From positions 186,001-250,000 of the forward strand of contig NC_020541.1 of assembly GCF_000230695.2 (NCBI RefSeq): a stretch of 64,000 nt of DNA, written 5' to 3'. The DNA comes from Rhodanobacter denitrificans. GTDB taxonomy: Bacteria; Pseudomonadota; Gammaproteobacteria; Xanthomonadales; Rhodanobacteraceae. The number at the start of each line of letters is the position of its first letter. Position 1 is the stretch's first letter. The notes below the pieces were generated by a model. The model ran no database searches, had not been told where the DNA came from, and saw only the letters and a program-made list of their open reading frames with translations. Shown in pieces: positions 20,401-28,326 of this stretch. The position numbers and the translations under genes are program-made.

Positions 20401-22460
20401 CGCAGGGCAAGGCCACGCTGCACGTCGACGTACCCGACTTCAACGGCAGCCTGCGCCTGGCCGCGCTGGCGTACACCGACAGCCGCTACGGCAACGCCGA
20501 CGGCGCGGTCACCGTGCGTGCGCCGCTGGTGGTGGAGCCGAGCACGCCGCGGGTGATGGCGGCCGGCGACAAGGCGGTGATCAGCCTGGATCTGAAGAAC
20601 CTGTCCGGCAAGGACGGCACGGCCAGGGTCAGCGTCAAGGGTGGCGGCCCGATCACGGTGGACAAGGCCGTGCAGAGCGTGCCGCTGAAGGACGGCGCCG
20701 GCACCACCGTGCGCATGCCGGTGACGGCGCAGGCGGGCGCCGCGGTGGCGGCGGTCGACATCCACGCCGAACTCAACGATTACCAGGTCGACCGCCACTT
20801 CGAATTCGCGGTGCGCCCGGCCTGGCCGGAAACGGTGAGCACCACGCCCATGGCGCTGGAAGCCGGCAAGCCCGAACGCTTCGGCGCCGCCGCGGTCGCC
20901 GGCCTGCTGCCGGCCACGGTGAACGCGCGGATCACCCTGAGCACCTTGCCGCCGCTGCCGTACGCGGCCGCGCTGCGCGACATGCTGCGCTACCCGTACG
21001 GCTGCATCGAGCAGACCACCAGCAAGGGCTATGCCGCGCTGATCCTGGACGGCCAGACGGCCAAGGCATTGGGCGCGCAAGTGATGAGCGACGCCGTGCG
21101 CAAGGCCGCGGTGGACGGCGCGCTGTCGCGGATCGCCTCGTTCCAGGCCAGCAACGGCCATTTCAGCTTCTGGGGCGGCAGCAGTCCGATCCAGACGTTC
21201 ACCACGCCGTACGTGGTCGACTTCATGCTGGATGCACGCGACGCCGGCTTCGCGGTGCCGCAGGACGTGCTGCAGAAATCGCTGCAGCGGCTCAACGACG
21301 ACCTGCTCGCCGGCGGCCATCCGTACTACGAGTACGAACAGCACGAGCACCTGCGCATCGCCGACGAGGCGTACTCCGGCTTCGTGCTGGCGCGCGTCAA
21401 CCGTGCGCCGCTGGGCACGCTGCGCGCGATCTTCGACAACGAGCGGCAGAAGCTGGTCGCGCCGCTGCCGCTGGTGCATCTGGGCATCGCACTGAAGCTG
21501 ATGGGCGACACCGAGCGCGCGCAGAAGGCCGTCGACGAGGCGTTCGCGTGGAGCAAGGAGCGCCCGTGGTACGTCGGCGACTACGGCTCGGACCTGCGCG
21601 ACCTGGCGCTGATGGTCGCGCTCACCCACACCTACGGCATGAGCAAGCCCGCCTACGACGCCAAGCTGGTCGACTGGGCGCGCAATGCCACCGCCAACGT
21701 GCGCCTGCGCCAGCAGCAGGACAAGGATTACCGCTGGTCGTGGTCGTACCTGAGCACGCAGGAGCAGGCGGCGATCGCCCGCGTGGCGGCGGCGTTCGAT
21801 GCGAAAAGCAATGCCCCCCTGGCCGCCACGCTCACGGTGAACGGCAAGACCGAACCGGCACCGGACCAGCGCGTGTGGAGCCGCGCGCTCAGCGTGGCCG
21901 AGTTCAGCGCCGGCGTCAGCGTGCAGCCGACCAGCGACGCGGCGATCTTCGCCACGCTCGACGTCGCTGGCATCCCGCAGCAGGCACCGCCGGCCGACGC
22001 CAGCCAGATCGATGTGCGGCGCAGCTGGTTCACCACCGACGGCAAGCCGTGGAGCGGCAACCAGTTGAAGGAAGGCGACACGCTGATCGTCGAACTGAGC
22101 ATCGAGGCGCGCATGAACGTCCCCGACGCCCTGGTCACCGATCTGCTGCCGGGCGGGCTGGAGGTGGAGAACCTCAACCTCGGCGGCGCGCAGTCGTGGT
22201 CCGGCGTGGTGATCGACGGCATCGAGCTGGACCAGCACGCCGCCGCCGCGCAGATCGTGCACGAGGAATACCGCGACGACCGCTACGCCGCCGCCCTCAA
22301 CCTCAGCCGCGGCGACCAGGCCCGCGTGTTCTACCTGGTGCGCGCGGTGACGCCGGGCACGTACAGCGTGCCGCCGCCGCTGGTGGAGGACATGTACCGC
22401 CCGGCCGTGCGCGGCATCGGCAAGGTCGAGCCGGCGAAGATCACCGTGGTGCAGCCGTGA
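17463..22460 (+). CDS. Bacterial alpha-2-macroglobulin lipoprotein (YfhM type)
   Basis: A 1665-residue periplasmic protease trap. The N-terminus has a lipoprotein signal with lipobox L-L-A-A-C. Repeated macroglobulin (MG) domains follow, then the thioester motif C-I-E-Q (Cys1181 to Gln1184) within Y-G-C-I-E-Q-T-T-S, an alpha-helical complement-like domain and a C-terminal domain. In the family a protease cutting the bait region triggers covalent capture through the thioester. A strong AGGGGGAAGG precedes ATG 17463. In E. coli yfhM is next to pbpC, and the same pair occurs here with one extra gene between them; the pair is thought to protect or repair the cell wall after envelope breach. Confidence 0.95.
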   Translation: MSRRSYECLSRRVLSRVLISLLLGLLLAACHRGPDHGKPVLQGAPAGSASAPAPARTEFALVSASSQASDSRTALTLRFNATLASAQAFDTLIAVTGPNGEAVSGSWSLDNDGKTLSFPFVQANTRYAVQLKAGLLAADGRTLGHEVKHDVYSGNLPAAVGFASHGSVLPARGTRGLPLVSMNVHDADVEFFRVRDDALSDLFCSYPRNGHRDSYELDHDVAYYNSCGEGDERRSRVPITQLADSVYANHYTLGGEPNERTVTYLPVQNIKELATPGVYMAVVKAGGTFKDGYDTATFFVSDLGLHLRVYRDNVLLHVASLRDGTPVNAVDIEIRDAAGRSKLKAVTGADGNALLAYKAKASDVLVARHGKDVSVLPFNRPALDVSNFDISGRRQAPFEVYAWSGRDLYRPGETLRASALLRDDDGKPMKAQSLFVRVKQPDGRTLVEKRLEPQQLNYFELSQAIPADAPTGLWQLEFRLDPSAKETVQAFPFHVEEFLPERLKVDLSSPQQRLAPGEPLKLKVASSYLYGAPADGNRFTAKLLVAPDVHPVAAMKDTFFGNPLVELPKSADDVVDAKLDAQGVLEQDVALPDDVKPVAPLAVTLSGSVYESGGRAVTRLLKRTYWPADALVGVRPLFDPKQGAESEAPAGFEIVRANANGERVAGAHLKVRLQRELRDFYWLYERSGGWQSNANQRLQLIEEKDIDVAAGKSAHVEFPVQWGSYRVEVYDPATKLTTVFPFFAGYSWDDENLGKEARPDKVKLQLDKARYRAGDRMKVTVTPPHDGPGVLLVESDHLLYTKNIDAKAGATFEIPVTKEWERHDVYVTALVFRGGEAAEHTTPARAMGVEYVAMDRNDRRVPLKLDAPALMRPGNPLEVGVQATGLAGQQAFVTLSAVDQGVLNITNYPVPDAWAWLFAKRALSVDAYDLYSRLIEAMDGAEAKLRYGGDMSGAALPKATRLNPKVQIVDLFAGPVAFDAQGKATLHVDVPDFNGSLRLAALAYTDSRYGNADGAVTVRAPLVVEPSTPRVMAAGDKAVISLDLKNLSGKDGTARVSVKGGGPITVDKAVQSVPLKDGAGTTVRMPVTAQAGAAVAAVDIHAELNDYQVDRHFEFAVRPAWPETVSTTPMALEAGKPERFGAAAVAGLLPATVNARITLSTLPPLPYAAALRDMLRYPYGCIEQTTSKGYAALILDGQTAKALGAQVMSDAVRKAAVDGALSRIASFQASNGHFSFWGGSSPIQTFTTPYVVDFMLDARDAGFAVPQDVLQKSLQRLNDDLLAGGHPYYEYEQHEHLRIADEAYSGFVLARVNRAPLGTLRAIFDNERQKLVAPLPLVHLGIALKLMGDTERAQKAVDEAFAWSKERPWYVGDYGSDLRDLALMVALTHTYGMSKPAYDAKLVDWARNATANVRLRQQQDKDYRWSWSYLSTQEQAAIARVAAAFDAKSNAPLAATLTVNGKTEPAPDQRVWSRALSVAEFSAGVSVQPTSDAAIFATLDVAGIPQQAPPADASQIDVRRSWFTTDGKPWSGNQLKEGDTLIVELSIEARMNVPDALVTDLLPGGLEVENLNLGGAQSWSGVVIDGIELDQHAAAAQIVHEEYRDDRYAAALNLSRGDQARVFYLVRAVTPGTYSVPPPLVEDMYRPAVRGIGKVEPAKITVVQP

Positions 22461-23044
22461 GTCGGGCTCGATCCCTCGGGTTGAACCGGTGGATGGCCAC
22501 GGTCATTGCCATGGTGGCTGTGTTCGCTTCGTTTTCCGCCTTGGCTGCGGATTCCAAGGCAGTGCATGTGGCGGATGGTCTCGATTACGCCATCCCACAC
22601 GGCAGTCCAGTGCGGTTTGTGTCCCTAGGCGAATATGGGGTCGGGCTGTTCCAGGGTCGATTCGTGGTGTCTGGTACCTACCATTACGGATACTTGTCGA
22701 ATAATCCCGAGGCTGATACCGAGTACGGACTCCTGGAGCTCTATTTCATTCCGGATGAAGAAACGGCCAACCATCTTCCCTACTGGAAGCAAAGAGGGCA
22801 CGTACATGAAATCCGCTTCCGGAATGACACGGATTTTGTGAAGGCGCTCATTTCGCCCAAGACGCTCCGCGGTCTGAAGAAGAGGACCATTCTCTCCATC
22901 AGCGGCAAGGCGGTGGTCATTGCTGCGAACTACCGGATTTCTGTTGAATGCGATTACCCGACGTATTCAGCTTCGTTCGTCGCCGCTGAGCGTCCGGAAG
23001 CGCTGCTGGTCAGTCATGCACTCATCGAGCCGGGTGGATGCTGA
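22457..23044 (+). CDS. Secreted protein of unknown function between A2M and pbpC
   Basis: 195 residues. The GTG at 22457 overlaps the A2M stop by four bases (GTGA), implying translational coupling; an ATG at 22493 could start a slightly shorter form. Both give a signal peptide (V-I-A-M-V-A-V-F-A-S-F-S-A-L-A-A). The mature part is about 170 residues with regularly spaced aromatic strands and one C-terminal Cys; I recognise no domain. GC is much lower than in A2M and pbpC on either side, suggesting insertion into an otherwise conserved pair. Periplasmic location matches both neighbours. Confidence 0.75.
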   Translation: MSRARSLGLNRWMATVIAMVAVFASFSALAADSKAVHVADGLDYAIPHGSPVRFVSLGEYGVGLFQGRFVVSGTYHYGYLSNNPEADTEYGLLELYFIPDEETANHLPYWKQRGHVHEIRFRNDTDFVKALISPKTLRGLKKRTILSISGKAVVIAANYRISVECDYPTYSASFVAAERPEALLVSHALIEPGGC

Positions 23045-23067
23045 TTGAAACAACATGACGCAGCCCG

Positions 23068-25437
23068 GTGCGAGACGTGAAGACGGAAAAGCATAGACGC
23101 ACGCGACAGTTCGTAGGCGGCTGCGGCGTCGCGATGATAGCCGTGCTGCTCGCTGCCGTGCTCCTCGACCGCCTGTTCCCGTTGCACTTGCCCGCACCCG
23201 ACACCGGCAGCACGGTGGTGCTGGCGCGTGACGGCACGCCGTTGCGCGCGTTTGCCGACAGCGACGGCGTGTGGCGCTACCCGACCACGGCGAAGCAGGT
23301 CTCGCCGCTGTACCTGAAGGCGCTGCTGACCTACGAGGACTGCTGGTTCTACCGCCACCGCGGCGTCAATCCCTACGCCTTGCTGCGCGGTCTCGCCGGC
23401 GGGCTGAGCCACGGCCGCATCGTCTCGGGTGGTTCCACGCTGACCATGCAGGTGGCGCGGATCATCGAACCGATTCCGCATACGTTCCGTGGCAAGCTGT
23501 TGCAGATTTTCCGCGCGCTGCAGCTGGAAGCGCATCTGAGCAAGGCGCAGATCCTCGACCTGTATCTCAACCACGCGCCGTTCGGCGGTCCGATCGAAGG
23601 TGTCGAGGCGGCCTCGTGGGCGTACCTGGGCAAGCCGGCCGGCCGGCTGTCGCGCGCCGAGGCGGCGCTGCTCGCGGTATTGCCGCAATCGCCCAGCCGG
23701 CTGCGGCCGGACCGTCATCCCGAGGCCGCGCGCGCCGCGCGCGACAAGGTGCTCAAGCGCATGCGCGACCTCGGCGTGTGGAGCGCGGCGGCGGTGCGCG
23801 ACGCGGCGATCGAGCCGGTGGTGGCGCGCTCGCTGCGCGCGCCGTTGTCCGCGGCCCTGCTGGCCGAACGCCTGCACCGGCAGCAGCCGCAGGCGCGACG
23901 CATCGCCAGCACCATCGACGCGAACCTGCAGCGTGCTGCCGAGGACCGGGTCAGCGCGTACCTGTCGCGCTTGCCGGCACACACGTCGGCGGCGCTGCTG
24001 GTGGTCGACAACGCCACGCTGGAGGCGCGCATCTACGTCGGCACCAGCGACTTCGCTGATCCGCAGCGGCACGGCTACATCGACATGGTGGACGCGCCGC
24101 GCTCGCCCGGCTCGACGCTGAAGCCGTTCCTGTACGGCCTGGCGCTGGACGACGGCCTGATCCACTCGCAGAGCCTGCTGGTCGACGCGCCGCAGGATTT
24201 CGGCGGCTACAAGCCAGGCAATTTCGACGAGGCGTTTTCCGGCCCGGTCAGCGCCGCCGAGGCGCTGCAGCGCTCGCTCAACGTGCCGGCGGTGGATGTG
24301 CTGGATCGGGTCGGGCCGAACCGCTTCGTGGCGCGGCTGGCCAACGGCGGCGTCGACCTGGGCCTGCCTGCGGGTGCGCAACCGAACCTGTCGATCATCC
24401 TCGGCGGCGCGTCCACCCGATTGGAGAACCTGGTCGGCGCGTACACCGCGTTCGCCAACGGCGGCCTCGCCGGCACGCCGCGCTACACCACGGAACAACC
24501 GGCGCGAGCGCGCCGGCTGCTGTCGCCCGGCGCGGCGTGGATCATCCGCGACATCCTCGCCAGCAACCCGGCCGACGTCGAGGGCGGCCCGCTCGCCGGC
24601 GCGATCAACCGGCATGCCACGGTGGCGTGGAAGACCGGCACCAGCTACGGCTACCGCGACGCCTGGTCGATCGGCGTCACCGATCGCTGGACCGTCGGCG
24701 TGTGGATCGGCCGTCCGGACGGCACGCCGTCGCCCGGCCAGTACGGCGCGGTGACCGCGTTGCCGCTGCTGTTCCAGATCGTCGACATGCTGCCCTCGCG
24801 CGGCGGCCACGCGCGGGCGCAACCGGCCAGCGTGAAGTCGGTCGACATCTGCTGGCCGCTCGGCGGCGCGGTCGCCGCCACCGATCCCGCGCTGTGTCGC
24901 CAGCGCCGCAGCGCATGGGTGCTCGACGACGCGCTGCCGCCCACGTTTGCCGAACGCGACCTCGGCGCGTGGTCGTCCGGCCTGCTCACCCTGCGCGTGA
25001 ATACCAAAGGCCAGCGTCTGAGCGGTGCCTGTCACGCCAGCCACGAGCACACCATCCAGCTGGCGCGCTGGCCCGCGCTGGCCACGCCATGGCTGGGCGT
25101 GGACGACCGCGCCCGTTCCGCGCTGCCGCCGCTCGCGCCCGGCTGCGCGGCCGACTCGCTCGACCGCGCCGCGCCGATCCGCATCGCCGGCCTGGGCAAC
25201 GGCGTCACCCTGCGGCGGGCGCCGAACAGCGAGCACCCGCTGCGCGTGACGCTGCGCGCGCTGGGTACGCAAACCGCCGTGCAGTGGCTGCTCAACGGTC
25301 GCCTGCAGGGCAGCAGCGACGCCGATGCCGCGATTGCGATCAGCCTGCCGCAGGCCGGCGATTACCGCATCACCGCGCTGGCTCGCGACGGCGCCTTCGC
25401 CACCCTCGCGCTGCGCGTGATGGGGCCGTCACCGTAA
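23068..25437 (+). CDS. pbpC: Penicillin-binding protein 1C
   Basis: 789 residues, class A PBP. One N-terminal membrane helix (residues about 17-33), a GT51 glycosyltransferase domain with E-D-C-W-F-Y-R-H-R-G and G-G-S-T-L-T-M-Q, then a transpeptidase domain with S-T-L-K (Ser349, Lys352), S-L-N and K-T-G-T-S (Lys522), and a C-terminal biPBP_C-type domain. The first glycosyltransferase motif reads ED-C-W-F-Y where ED-x-x-F-Y is usual, so it is intact. It polymerises and crosslinks peptidoglycan, and its genomic tie to A2M is conserved. Starts at GTG 23068; a second GTG at 23077 is possible. Confidence 0.95.
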   Translation: MRDVKTEKHRRTRQFVGGCGVAMIAVLLAAVLLDRLFPLHLPAPDTGSTVVLARDGTPLRAFADSDGVWRYPTTAKQVSPLYLKALLTYEDCWFYRHRGVNPYALLRGLAGGLSHGRIVSGGSTLTMQVARIIEPIPHTFRGKLLQIFRALQLEAHLSKAQILDLYLNHAPFGGPIEGVEAASWAYLGKPAGRLSRAEAALLAVLPQSPSRLRPDRHPEAARAARDKVLKRMRDLGVWSAAAVRDAAIEPVVARSLRAPLSAALLAERLHRQQPQARRIASTIDANLQRAAEDRVSAYLSRLPAHTSAALLVVDNATLEARIYVGTSDFADPQRHGYIDMVDAPRSPGSTLKPFLYGLALDDGLIHSQSLLVDAPQDFGGYKPGNFDEAFSGPVSAAEALQRSLNVPAVDVLDRVGPNRFVARLANGGVDLGLPAGAQPNLSIILGGASTRLENLVGAYTAFANGGLAGTPRYTTEQPARARRLLSPGAAWIIRDILASNPADVEGGPLAGAINRHATVAWKTGTSYGYRDAWSIGVTDRWTVGVWIGRPDGTPSPGQYGAVTALPLLFQIVDMLPSRGGHARAQPASVKSVDICWPLGGAVAATDPALCRQRRSAWVLDDALPPTFAERDLGAWSSGLLTLRVNTKGQRLSGACHASHEHTIQLARWPALATPWLGVDDRARSALPPLAPGCAADSLDRAAPIRIAGLGNGVTLRRAPNSEHPLRVTLRALGTQTAVQWLLNGRLQGSSDADAAIAISLPQAGDYRITALARDGAFATLALRVMGPSP

Positions 25438-25502
25438 GCTGGCAGGCTCCGGTAGGCGGGCACGGCCCGCCGGTTGCTCTTGATCTGGCTCTTCTAAAAG
25501 GT

Positions 25503-25678
25503 ACGCGCAGGATTGCGCGTTGCTCTAACCGGGGTCCCCTCTGAAGCGGCGGGCGGGTGGAGGATCAGCCCGCAGGGTGGCCGGCATGGATGCCGGCCAG
25601 TTTGGCGTCAGCACAGGATGTGCTGTCGACAAACCCCGGAACCCGGCCGCGGACCTTGCGGGCAGGATGCCCGCAAGG
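25503..25678 (+). repeat. Array of four hairpins each with GGA in the loop (possible CsrA/RsmA-binding RNA)
   Basis: Four perfect stem-loops in 176 bases: 25503-25520 (7-bp stem, loop GGAT), 25579-25598 (8-bp stem GGCCGGCA, loop TGGA), 25609-25625 (stem CAGCACA, loop GGA) and 25654-25678 (11-bp stem CCTTGCGGGCA, loop GGA). The sequences of the stems differ; only the looped GGA is shared. The third contains ACAGGATGT, which fits the CsrA/RsmA SELEX consensus. Such GGA loops are the hallmark of CsrA-binding RNAs, but related GGAT hairpins are also common intergenic repeats in this bacterial group. No coding gene lies here. Confidence 0.6.
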
Positions 25679-25705
25679 CGCGCAAGCGGGGTGCCCCTCT
25701 CTTTG

Positions 25706-25739
25706 GTTACTTTCTCTCGGGCAAGCGAGAGAAAGTAAC
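25706..25739. repeat. 14-bp perfect inverted repeat
   Basis: Arms GTTACTTTCTCTCG and CGAGAGAAAGTAAC separated by six bases (GGCAAG). I know similar sequences (TTACTTTC...GAAAGTAA with a GGCAAG loop) as recurring intergenic repeats in this group of bacteria. It lies directly after the GGA hairpins and about 120 bp before the efflux operon. It could act as a bidirectional terminator between pbpC and the efflux genes. Confidence 0.65.
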
Positions 25740-25861
25740 TCGCCCTCCGCAGGAGGACGAAAGCTCTTCGCTCCGGCTCAATGTTCTTTGGTCACGCTCG
25801 GAACAAAAGCCGGCGAGGTTCGGTTAAGAAAGAACTAAGCGGCAGCTTCCAGAATGGCCGC

Positions 25862-27277
25862 ATGCATGATGCCGGCCACCAGCGACATTCCCCCGCGACG
25901 AGATCCGGCCTGCACCTGACCTGTGTCGTCGCCGTCACGCTGATCGCGTCCGCCTGCGCCCGCTACGCGCCGTTGCCGCTGGGCCGGGGCGCGGGCGCGG
26001 CCGGCGTGGCGCAGCTCGTCGCACCCGGTGCCGACATGCCGCCATCGCTGGCGACGCATCGCTTCGATCCCGCCGACGGGCTGGACGTGACCGAGACGGC
26101 GATGCTGGCGGTGGCGAACAGCCCGGCGCTGAAGCTCAAGCGCGACGAACTGGGCGTGGCCCGCGCGCAGGCCTTTGCGGCCGGACTGCTGCCCGACCCG
26201 CAACTGAGCGTCGGCGAGGATTTTCCGCAGCACTCCGGCGGCGGTCTGACCACGGCGTTCAATCTCGGCCTCAGCGAAGACATCGGCGCCCTGCTGACGC
26301 GTTCGTCGCGCCAGGCGGCGGCGCGCAGCCAGGCCGGGCAGGTGAACCTCGAGCTGCTGTGGGCGGAGTGGCAGACCGTGGCGCAGGCGCGGCTGCTGTT
26401 CGACCAGGTGCTGAACCTGCGCGCGCAACAGGCCCGCCTGGCCAGCGAGCAGGCGGCGCTGGAGCAGGTCACGCCCTACATTCATGCCGCGCTGGCCGCC
26501 GGCAACCTCACCTACGACAGCGCCAGCGCCGGCCTCAACGCCGCCGCGGACGTGCGCAAGCAGCGGGCCGACAACGCGGTCGCCCTGCACCAGGCCGACA
26601 GCGACCTGCACGTGCTGCTCGGGCTGGCGCCGACCGCACCGCTGGAGCTGGTCGGCGCGCCGTACCGGGTCGCGCCCACGGCGGCGCAGTTGCAGCAGGC
26701 ACTGGCCGACCTGCCGCGTCGTCGGCCGGACCTGCTGGCGCTGCAGGCAGGCTATCAATCGCAGGAAGCCAAACTGCGCGGCGCGGTGCGGGCGCAGTTT
26801 CCCGCGTTGAACATCGGCTTCAACAGCGCGCGCGACACCAGCGCCGTCTACACCCACGGCTTCAGCGTCGGCATCACGCTGCCGCTGTTCGACCGCAACC
26901 GCGGCAACATCGCGATCGAGCGGGCGACCCGGCAGCAGTTGAAGGACGACTACGCGTCGCGCGTGCTGACCACGCGCAGCGACATGCAGCGGCTCGCCGC
27001 CGATCTCGCCACGCTGGATCGGCAACGCGACGCCTTGACCGCCCACGCAAGGCAGCTGGCCGACGCCCGCCGCGCGGCCGAACCGGCGTGGCGGCAAGGC
27101 CTGCTGGACTGGCCGACCTGGCTGGCGATCCGCAGCCGGTCGCTGGCCGCCGACCTCGACCTGCTCGCCGTGCAACAGCAGCAGGCCACCCAGTCGATCG
27201 CGCTGGAAGCGCTGCTCGGCAACACCGATGTCGACATCGCCACCCATCCCGTTTCCACGCAGGCGCCCACGCCATGA
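25862..27277 (+). CDS. Outer-membrane efflux channel, TolC/OEP family
   Basis: 471 residues from ATG 25862. The N-terminus has a hydrophobic signal ending I-A-S-A-C, a plausible lipobox. Two OEP repeats follow (about residues 75-255 and 275-460) rich in long amphipathic helices, as in TolC/CusC channels. It is the outer-membrane part of the tripartite pump encoded by this and the next two genes, which overlap by four bases each. Upstream in-frame starts as far as 25781 would place about 27 basic residues before the signal and are unlikely. Confidence 0.88.
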   Translation: MHDAGHQRHSPATRSGLHLTCVVAVTLIASACARYAPLPLGRGAGAAGVAQLVAPGADMPPSLATHRFDPADGLDVTETAMLAVANSPALKLKRDELGVARAQAFAAGLLPDPQLSVGEDFPQHSGGGLTTAFNLGLSEDIGALLTRSSRQAAARSQAGQVNLELLWAEWQTVAQARLLFDQVLNLRAQQARLASEQAALEQVTPYIHAALAAGNLTYDSASAGLNAAADVRKQRADNAVALHQADSDLHVLLGLAPTAPLELVGAPYRVAPTAAQLQQALADLPRRRPDLLALQAGYQSQEAKLRGAVRAQFPALNIGFNSARDTSAVYTHGFSVGITLPLFDRNRGNIAIERATRQQLKDDYASRVLTTRSDMQRLAADLATLDRQRDALTAHARQLADARRAAEPAWRQGLLDWPTWLAIRSRSLAADLDLLAVQQQQATQSIALEALLGNTDVDIATHPVSTQAPTP

Positions 27278-28326
27278 ACCGATCGCTGCTCTTGCCGCTG
27301 TTGTGCCTGCTGCTGGCCGCGTGCAGCCACGGCGCCGCCGATGACGAGGAAGCGGCCGCGGCGAAGGGCGAGGTGGCGGTGACCACCGCCACGCCGGTGC
27401 AGCGGACCTTCCACGACACCGTCGAGGCGTGGGGCAGCGCCGCGGGCGATCCGCAGCACGCACGTGCGATCAGCCTCGCGCATGGCGGCCAGGTCGTGGC
27501 GCTGGATGTGGCGGCCGGGCAGAGCGTGCGGCGCGGACAGCCGCTGCTGACGATCGCTCCCGATCCGGCCGCGCGCAGCGCGTACCAGCAGGCGCAGAGT
27601 GCGCTGGAGCTGGCCAGCGGCGAACTCCAGCGCACCGAGCAGCTGGCGGCGCAACGGCTGGCCACGCAGTCGCAACTGGCGACCGCGCGCAAGGCGTTGG
27701 CCGACGCGCAGGCCGCGCTGGCGGCGCAGCGCGCGCTCGGCGGCGGCAGCGCGCAGGAAACCGTCGGCGCGCCGGCCGATGGCGTGGTCAACGCACTCAG
27801 CGTGGGATTGGGCGAACGTTTCGCCGCGAACGCGCCGTTGCTGAGCTTCACCCCGGCGCATGCGCTGGTCGCACAGCTCGGCGTGCAGCCGGAAGACGGT
27901 GCGAGGCTGCATGCCGGCATGCCGGTGCAGTTGCGCAGCGTGTATGGCGACCAGGCCGCTTTCGTGGGCACGTTGCGCATGATCGGCCAGTCGATCGAGC
28001 CGCAGACCCATCTGCTCGGCGCGCAAGTCGAACTGCCGGCCGAAGCCGGCGCCGCGCTGGTCGCCGGTGCGGCACTGGAGGCGCAGATCCGCACCGCCGA
28101 TTTCAGCGCGTGGGCGGTACCGCGTGCGGCGGTGCTGCACGACGAGCACGGTGATTATCTGTTCCAGATCGAGCACGGCCACGCCAAACGCGTCGACGTG
28201 ACGCTGCGCAGCCCGGAGGGCGATCCCATCGGCGTGCAGGGTCCGCTCGATGCGCAGGCGAAGGTGATCGTGCTCGGCGCCTACGAACTGGCGGACGGCG
28301 ATGCGGTGCGGGAGTCCGCCCGGTGA
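27274..28326 (+). CDS. RND efflux periplasmic adaptor (membrane fusion protein)
   Basis: 350 residues; the ATG overlaps the previous stop as ATGA. Lipoprotein signal with lipobox L-L-A-A-C. A barrel-sandwich (lipoyl-like) half with G-G-Q-V-V-A-L-D-V-A-A-G-Q-S-V is followed by a helical hairpin (about residues 95-155), the second sandwich half (APADGVVNALSVGLGERF) and a beta-barrel domain. It joins the inner-membrane RND pump to the outer-membrane channel. No Met/His-rich metal-binding cluster is evident, so heavy-metal export is not specifically indicated. Confidence 0.9.
   Translation: MNRSLLLPLLCLLLAACSHGAADDEEAAAAKGEVAVTTATPVQRTFHDTVEAWGSAAGDPQHARAISLAHGGQVVALDVAAGQSVRRGQPLLTIAPDPAARSAYQQAQSALELASGELQRTEQLAAQRLATQSQLATARKALADAQAALAAQRALGGGSAQETVGAPADGVVNALSVGLGERFAANAPLLSFTPAHALVAQLGVQPEDGARLHAGMPVQLRSVYGDQAAFVGTLRMIGQSIEPQTHLLGAQVELPAEAGAALVAGAALEAQIRTADFSAWAVPRAAVLHDEHGDYLFQIEHGHAKRVDVTLRSPEGDPIGVQGPLDAQAKVIVLGAYELADGDAVRESAR

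Noticed and set aside
17445..22262. 1605-codon open frame opposite the alpha-2-macroglobulin gene
   Set aside because: High-GC shadow; Arg/His/Val-rich with no recognisable domain. The + strand has lipobox and thioester motif.
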